Of a DNA stretch of 64,000 nt, positions 59,400 through 64,000 are shown in pieces. This DNA comes from Brienomyrus brachyistius (Eukaryota > Chordata > Actinopteri > Osteoglossiformes > Mormyridae), in NCBI RefSeq assembly GCF_023856365.1, contig NC_064543.1:4451952-4515951 (forward strand), written 5' to 3'. The notes beneath the pieces were generated by a model. It saw nothing but the letters and a program-made list of their open reading frames with translations, was not told where the DNA came from and ran no database searches. Within the stretch, counting starts at the first letter, position 1, and each line of letters begins with the position of its first letter. The position numbers and the translations under genes were made by a program.

Positions 59400-59850
59400 G
59401 TTGTATGTAAACTTGTGACCACAACTAAAAGGTGTTTTTGTAAAGAAAGCGCCATCTCATGGTAACACCCTGCAAGTGAATAAATGGGCGGGTTTAGACG
59501 GGAATTCAGGCACACCCCCAGAAGGAGGGGGGTTACTCCCTTTGGCTGGCAGCCAAAACTGAGGTGGCTGCATCTGTAGATACACTCATGTGTTATCAAC
59601 TATATATGGTATTAAAGGAAATCAAACGGTATCATGTGATCCTTCTGCTGTTCTGTAACTAGAAGTGCAAAATAAAAGAAGCTGGAAGGGAAGCCCCCCC
59701 TCCGAAGTCGGCTGAGTCGAGTCAAGAGACAAGTCTCTGTGACCGGACCGGGCTCCCTGCAGTGAGATGAAGAGATCACCGGTGTGGCGTCTTGCTTTGT
59801 ATCCAGAGACCGGTTACCCAGAGGGTCAGACACATGGGCTGGACCCGACA
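59400..59850 (+). mobile_element. LTR-like composite repeat, copy 4
   Basis: As copy 3 but missing about 24 bp around TTTGGCTGGCAGCC, the same short deletion as in copy 2. The Tc1 C-terminal remnant precedes it at 59295-59430. Confidence 0.35.
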
Positions 59851-60296
59851 TCTACTTACAGCATGTCATACGTTAAATCCCTTGTAGTCTGTCTTTGAGG
59901 AACATTGTTTTTAATTAAGATCTATTGTACAAACAATGCACTTTCTGCCCAGGTTAAAGGCTCCTTATTGGCAGTTTCCCCATGGGGGTCTGCTGCAGTG
60001 ACCCATGCTGTGCAGTTTATAATACAGACATTGAAAATACAAAATACTCTATAAAGAGAAAGTTTAAGCTGTAGCACATATTTATTTTATATATCCATCC
60101 ATCCATCCATCCATTATTGTGACCCACTTATTCCTCACTATGAATTTCACAAATCACCCTGTAATGAAAATTATGTAGTGTGACGACTTCACCTCTATTT
60201 GCTTCTGCGGTCCATATCTCGTGCTCTGCACACATAAAACTGTTCCCTTATTGACAATACTGCACATACTTTTTCTTTGTAAGGGAACAGAAGTTG

Positions 60297-60650
60297 GCGC
60301 GGCATGGTGGTGCAGTGGTTAGCACTGTTGCCTCCCACCTCTGGGACCTGGGTTTAAGTCTCCGCTGGGATAAGTGTGTGTGGAGTTTGCATGTTCTCCC
60401 CATGTCGTCGTGGGGTTTCCTCCGGGTACTCCGGTTTCCCCCCATAGTTCAAAAACATGCTGAGGCTAATTGGAGTTGCTAAATTGCCCGCAGGTGTGTA
60501 TGTGAGAGTGAATGGTGTGTGAGTGTGCCCTGTGATGTGCTGGGCCCCCATACTGGGTTGTTCCCTGCCTCTTGCCCATTGCTTCTGGGATAGGCTCCGG
60601 ACCCCCACGCGACCCAGTAGGATAAGCAGTTTGGAAAATGGGTGGATGGA
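60297..60650 (+). mobile_element. tRNA-derived SINE-like element upstream of copy F
   Basis: A full-length copy starting GCGCGGCATGGTGGTGCAGT and nearly identical to that before copy E. Confidence 0.85.
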
Positions 60651-60895
60651 TTTAATTTTTATTTTGATATATATTTTCATGTTATTTTTATATTTTGCAT
60701 TTTACTATGTTATTCATGTTATTTTATTTATATATTTTACTATGTACGTAATATTTGTAAATTTTTTCTAAACTGGAAAGCACTTTGGGTTAAGTCGTGT
60801 TCTTTTTAAATGTGCTATGTAAATAAATGCCTTGATTATCACGTCACCAGAACCAGGCAATTTATGCTTGATAAGCCAGGATAGGAGGGTACAGC

Positions 60896-60903
60896 TATAA
60901 AAA
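60896..60903 (+). promoter_or_regulatory. TATA box of copy F
   Basis: TATAAAAA with family flanks. Confidence 0.75.
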
Positions 60904-61244
60904 GGACACAGAGCAGATCACATCTCACAGAAGAGCTCATCCACGAACAGGTGAGTTAGGGACACTGCTGATGTGTGTCTTAAGACGTCTTATTAATATT
61001 TCACATAATATTGTGCCATTTAACAGAAACTTTCCCCACAGGTGTGAAAAGTTTTTCTGAAACTCTATCTACCCGTCATCACACATATATATATCTGGTA
61101 AGAGATTCTTTGGAAAGATTAAAACAAATTTCACATGAGCAAGAATGTGTTTGTAAAGTATTATTGTATCATTAATGAGGTCCTGCTGCTTCCTGCTGCT
61201 GTTTCTTCCTCTGTCACTTCCAGATCTCACCTAACTCTCTGGAA

Positions 61245-61754
61245 ATGGGAAGCAGTACTAGCACAGACCAGCGTGGCATAGGCAATATTAGCACGGGTAA
61301 CATTGATGGAAATATAGGAGGCAACTTAGGCGGATTCAACTTAGAGAAGGCCAGGTTTACTAGAAGCTCACCAGATGCAGCTCGTTCACTTTCCACAGTG
61401 GAGAATCTTGGTGAGAATCCTCTCCGAATCTACCTGCATGAACAGGAGCTGGACGCCGGCAGTTTCACAGATAAGCAGGGCTCCACAACGTACTTCAAGC
61501 AGGACAACGAGACCCCGTTCATAGTGATTCCTGCCAAGGGCAGCGAGAGCTTCGGTGGACGTCCAGCTTTCGCCTCGGTGTTCGTGCAGTGCAGCACAGA
61601 CCCGGAGGTCATCAAGGCCACCATCTACGTGAGCACTGCCGTCCCACCAGGAAGATCCTTCATCGTGACCAAAAACCATGAGATCAAGCTGCAGAAGGAA
61701 GGGTCTGATAATAAGTGGCTGGATGAGGACGGGGTGGACCACACTCCAAAGTGA
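61245..61754 (+). CDS. Copy F: unrecognised small N-myristoyl-type protein, 169 aa
   Basis: MGSSTSTDQRGIGNISTGNI, then DGNIGGNLGGFNLEKARFTR and SSPDAARSLSTV. The core from 58 is NPLRIYLHEQELDAGSFTDK, with GSESFGGRPA (as in A and C, not GSTSF) and C116, ending EDGVDHTPK. The mixture of A/C-type and E-type differences suggests exchange between copies. Upstream are TATA, a donor (GAACAG then GTGAGT) and exon 2 as in other copies; AATAAA is at 61885. It is the last complete copy in the window. The E-to-F distance is 4527 bp. Confidence 0.8.
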   Translation: MGSSTSTDQRGIGNISTGNIDGNIGGNLGGFNLEKARFTRSSPDAARSLSTVENLGENPLRIYLHEQELDAGSFTDKQGSTTYFKQDNETPFIVIPAKGSESFGGRPAFASVFVQCSTDPEVIKATIYVSTAVPPGRSFIVTKNHEIKLQKEGSDNKWLDEDGVDHTPK

Positions 61755-62419
61755 GATCTTCTCCCATGTGAGGTCCTGCAGCAGAATGCATGAAAATGAT
61801 CTTTAATTGGAATGAAAGAAACTGGCTGTAAACAGAAACAGATTGTTCACACTGTTACTATTTGCAGTTGGATGATTAATGGTAAATAAAAAAATCTGCA
61901 GCTTTCAGCTGAGTCACTGTGCCTGTGTGATGGTGTCTGGAGCTGTATAGAGGTGGCAGTATTTCATTCATTGAAATTATTATTTTTTTCATTCATTTGT
62001 TTTCCAAATCGCTTCATCCAAGTTAGGGTCTTGGGGGGCAGAGACTGTTGATTGAAATAAAAAAATAATCCACTTGTACACCATGTCCTGCTGTAATTTT
62101 GCTGTGATGAAAGAAGAATCACATTAAGGCTACTGTAAGGGATTTAAACCATTCATGGTGAACTCATCAAAATGATTAGTTTTGTCTTCTTTGTAATTAT
62201 TTTATTTTGCCGTAAATAGGACTACATTTATAAGAAGCACCTGCACTTCCGACGTAACTGCCACTTAGTTTCCGGAGTCGTCGTCCTCTTAGTTGGTGCG
62301 GTTTTCCCTCCAGGAGAAGTAAAAATCTCTTGCTGGAGGTTAAGTCGCATACAGCTACATTCATTGGTAAAAGGGAAAGTAAAATGGATTAAGTTTATGA
62401 ATTTGGACATGCCCCAATT

Positions 62420-62693
62420 ATCCATCCATCCATCCATTTTCCAAACCGCTTATCCTATTGGGTCGCGTGGGGTTCTGGAGCCTATCCCGGAAGCAATGGG
62501 CACGAGGCAGGGAACAACCCAGGATGGGGGGGCCAGCCCATCGCAGGGCACACTCACACACCATCCACTCACACATTCACTCCTATGGGCAATTTAGAAA
62601 CTCCAATTACCCTCATCACCATTTTGGACTGTTGGGGGAAACCAGAGTACCTGGAGGAAACCCCACGACGACATGGGGAGAACATGCAAACTC

Positions 62694-62764
<71 letters not shown>

Positions 62765-62824
62765 GAACCCAGGTCCCAGAGGTGGGAGGCAACAGTGCTA
62801 ACCACTGCACCACCATGCCGCCCC
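62420..62824 (-). mobile_element. tRNA-derived SINE-like element expanded by an internal (CA)n
   Basis: The standard copy is split at its CACACA position by a long AC run (62696-62762). Head and tail are intact. Confidence 0.85.
62696..62762. repeat. (AC)n microsatellite inside a SINE
   Basis: An uninterrupted AC run of about 33 units, replacing the short CACACA found in sister copies. Confidence 0.95.
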
Positions 62825-63129
62825 AACTTCTGTTCCCTTACAAAGAAAAAGTATGTGTAGTATTGTCAATAAGGGAACAGTTTTATGTGTGCAGAGCACG
62901 AGATATGGACCGCAGAAGCAAATAGAGGTGAAGCCGTCACACTGCATAATTTTACCATTTTCATTACAGGGTGATTTATGAAATTCATAGTGAGGAATAA
63001 GCAGTCACAATAATGGATGGATGGATGGATGGATGGATATATAAAATAAATATGAGTGCTACAGCTTAAACTTTCTCTTCATAGAGTATTTTGTATTTTC
63101 AATGTCTTTATTATAAACTGCACAGCATG

Positions 63130-63690
63130 GGTCACTGCAGCACACCCCCATGGGGAAACTGCCAATAAGGAGCCTTTAACCTGGGCAGAAAGTGCATTGT
63201 TTGTACAATAGGTCTTAAATAAGGAGTATCAATTTCAAAGGGCATTATAATGAAATAACTTCGAAAAAAATCTGAGAAATCAAACCCAGCAAAACTATGC
63301 AAACATATATTTAATTCCAGGAAATATTTTAAGCAAAACGTCCATTGTGCTTGCAGTTTTGCAGTATTGGTTCCTGTACGTGTTTGTTTAGTCATTTCCA
63401 AGGAAATCTTCCCTGCATATCCATGGATTTCTGACTCAAATCCAAAAAACTAGGGACCTGTGGATCATTCATCAGAGGTTTGTCCATGTTTATCGAATTG
63501 TGTGCAGATTTGTAGGCAGATTTCTTTGGAAAGTGTAATATGATCTTTGAAGGTGTGACAGACAAATAGAGGTGGACAAAGTACACAAACGCATTAGCAG
63601 AATAATATTACAGAGACTCCTGGCAGCTCTTACAAAGTGATGCACGCTGCTCCTACAGTATGTGAGAACGTGATGCATCTACTGTTGGAA
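63130..63690 (-). repeat. Inverted end of the duplicated locus
   Basis: Read on the minus strand it repeats 42220-42780 (ATGCATCACGTTCTCACATA..., TTTGTGTACTTTGTCCACCT, CCATGGGGGTGTGCTGCAGT) with few changes. It marks the right edge of the duplicated block; sequence from about 63690 on is different. Confidence 0.8.
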
Positions 63691-63959
63691 ATGATGCTTG
63701 TTGCCATTTATGTTGCCTGTCAGTCTGCAGGGCGGCACTTAGGCTGCTCAGGACAGAGTGCAGGTTAAAGTGCATGAACATGTTTCTTGCTGACATGTTA
63801 ACCGCAGAATTTCAGTTGAAACTCTTGCGAAATAGATGTTGCGAAATAGGTGTTGCGAAATTATATGTGCCTATACGTCCAATTGTCTTGTTCCGCTTAG
63901 CAACAGCATGTACTAATACAGATGTAGCCACTTGAATTTTCCCCTGTTTCCATGATGGG

Positions 63960-64000
63960 GCCTTGGCTGGTCCTTGGCTGGTCCTTGGCTGGTCCTTGGT
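63960..64000. repeat. 11-bp tandem repeat (CCTTGGCTGGT), runs off the window
   Basis: Almost four exact units reach the last base, so the array length is unknown. Confidence 0.8.

Noticed and set aside
40911..61742. Antisense frames of 64-155 codons opposite each family copy
   Set aside because: They lie exactly antisense to the conserved core and are explained by its codon composition; the sense frame has promoter, splice sites and poly(A) signal.
40809..61754. Family core as a member of the aegerolysin or actinoporin type beta-sandwich groups
   Set aside because: A glycine-containing stretch and a KW near the end are loosely similar, but the hallmark Trp/Cys-rich motifs are missing; the likeness is too weak to name.

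Overview
The window is vertebrate nuclear DNA, almost certainly from a teleost fish. It has GT-AG spliced genes with orthologues in vertebrates, long introns, many microsatellites, tRNA-derived SINE-like repeats ending in (TGGA)n, Tc1/mariner relics, hAT and foldback MITEs, and LINE 3' tails of the kind common in fish. The species cannot be fixed from the sequence.

Region 1 (1-12.2 kb, + strand) holds ten coding exons of an ELL-family RNA polymerase II elongation factor, best read as ell3. The first roughly 60 codons lie left of the window. Its introns carry several tandem repeats, including an exact 17 x 40 bp minisatellite, plus a foldback MITE, a SINE and a LINE tail. Region 2 (12.2-17.7 kb) is intergenic and contains a 129-bp hAT MITE with an 8-bp target duplication and a decayed Tc1 transposase. 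Region 3 (17.7-26.2 kb, + strand) is a complete 15-exon wdr93 gene (647 codons) preceded by a consensus RFX X-box and an adjacent forkhead site, as expected for a cilium gene. Region 4 (30.2-33.3 kb, - strand) is a complete three-coding-exon gonadotropin-releasing hormone receptor (420 aa) with a cytoplasmic tail. Between about 33.7 and 40.3 kb I see no convincing gene.

Region 5 (40.3-63.7 kb) is the unusual part: a repeat-rich, inverted and tandem segmental duplication carrying six copies (called A to F here; A and C on -, B, D, E and F on +) of a small gene I do not recognise. Each has a TATA box, two short noncoding 5' exons and one uninterrupted coding exon of 166-178 codons. Each protein starts with an N-myristoylation-type sequence (MGSSTS, or MGCNCS in copy C), followed by a variable Gly/Asn/Ile-rich segment and then a nearly invariant core of about 110 residues that looks all-beta. 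A/B and C/D are head-to-head pairs; D, E and F form a tandem series with a unit of about 4.5-4.9 kb. SINEs, a mariner-type MITE and a Tc1-remnant/LTR-like composite travel with the units, and one SINE inserted after the tandem duplication. This lineage-expanded family of predicted membrane-anchored proteins is the best candidate in the window for something undescribed.
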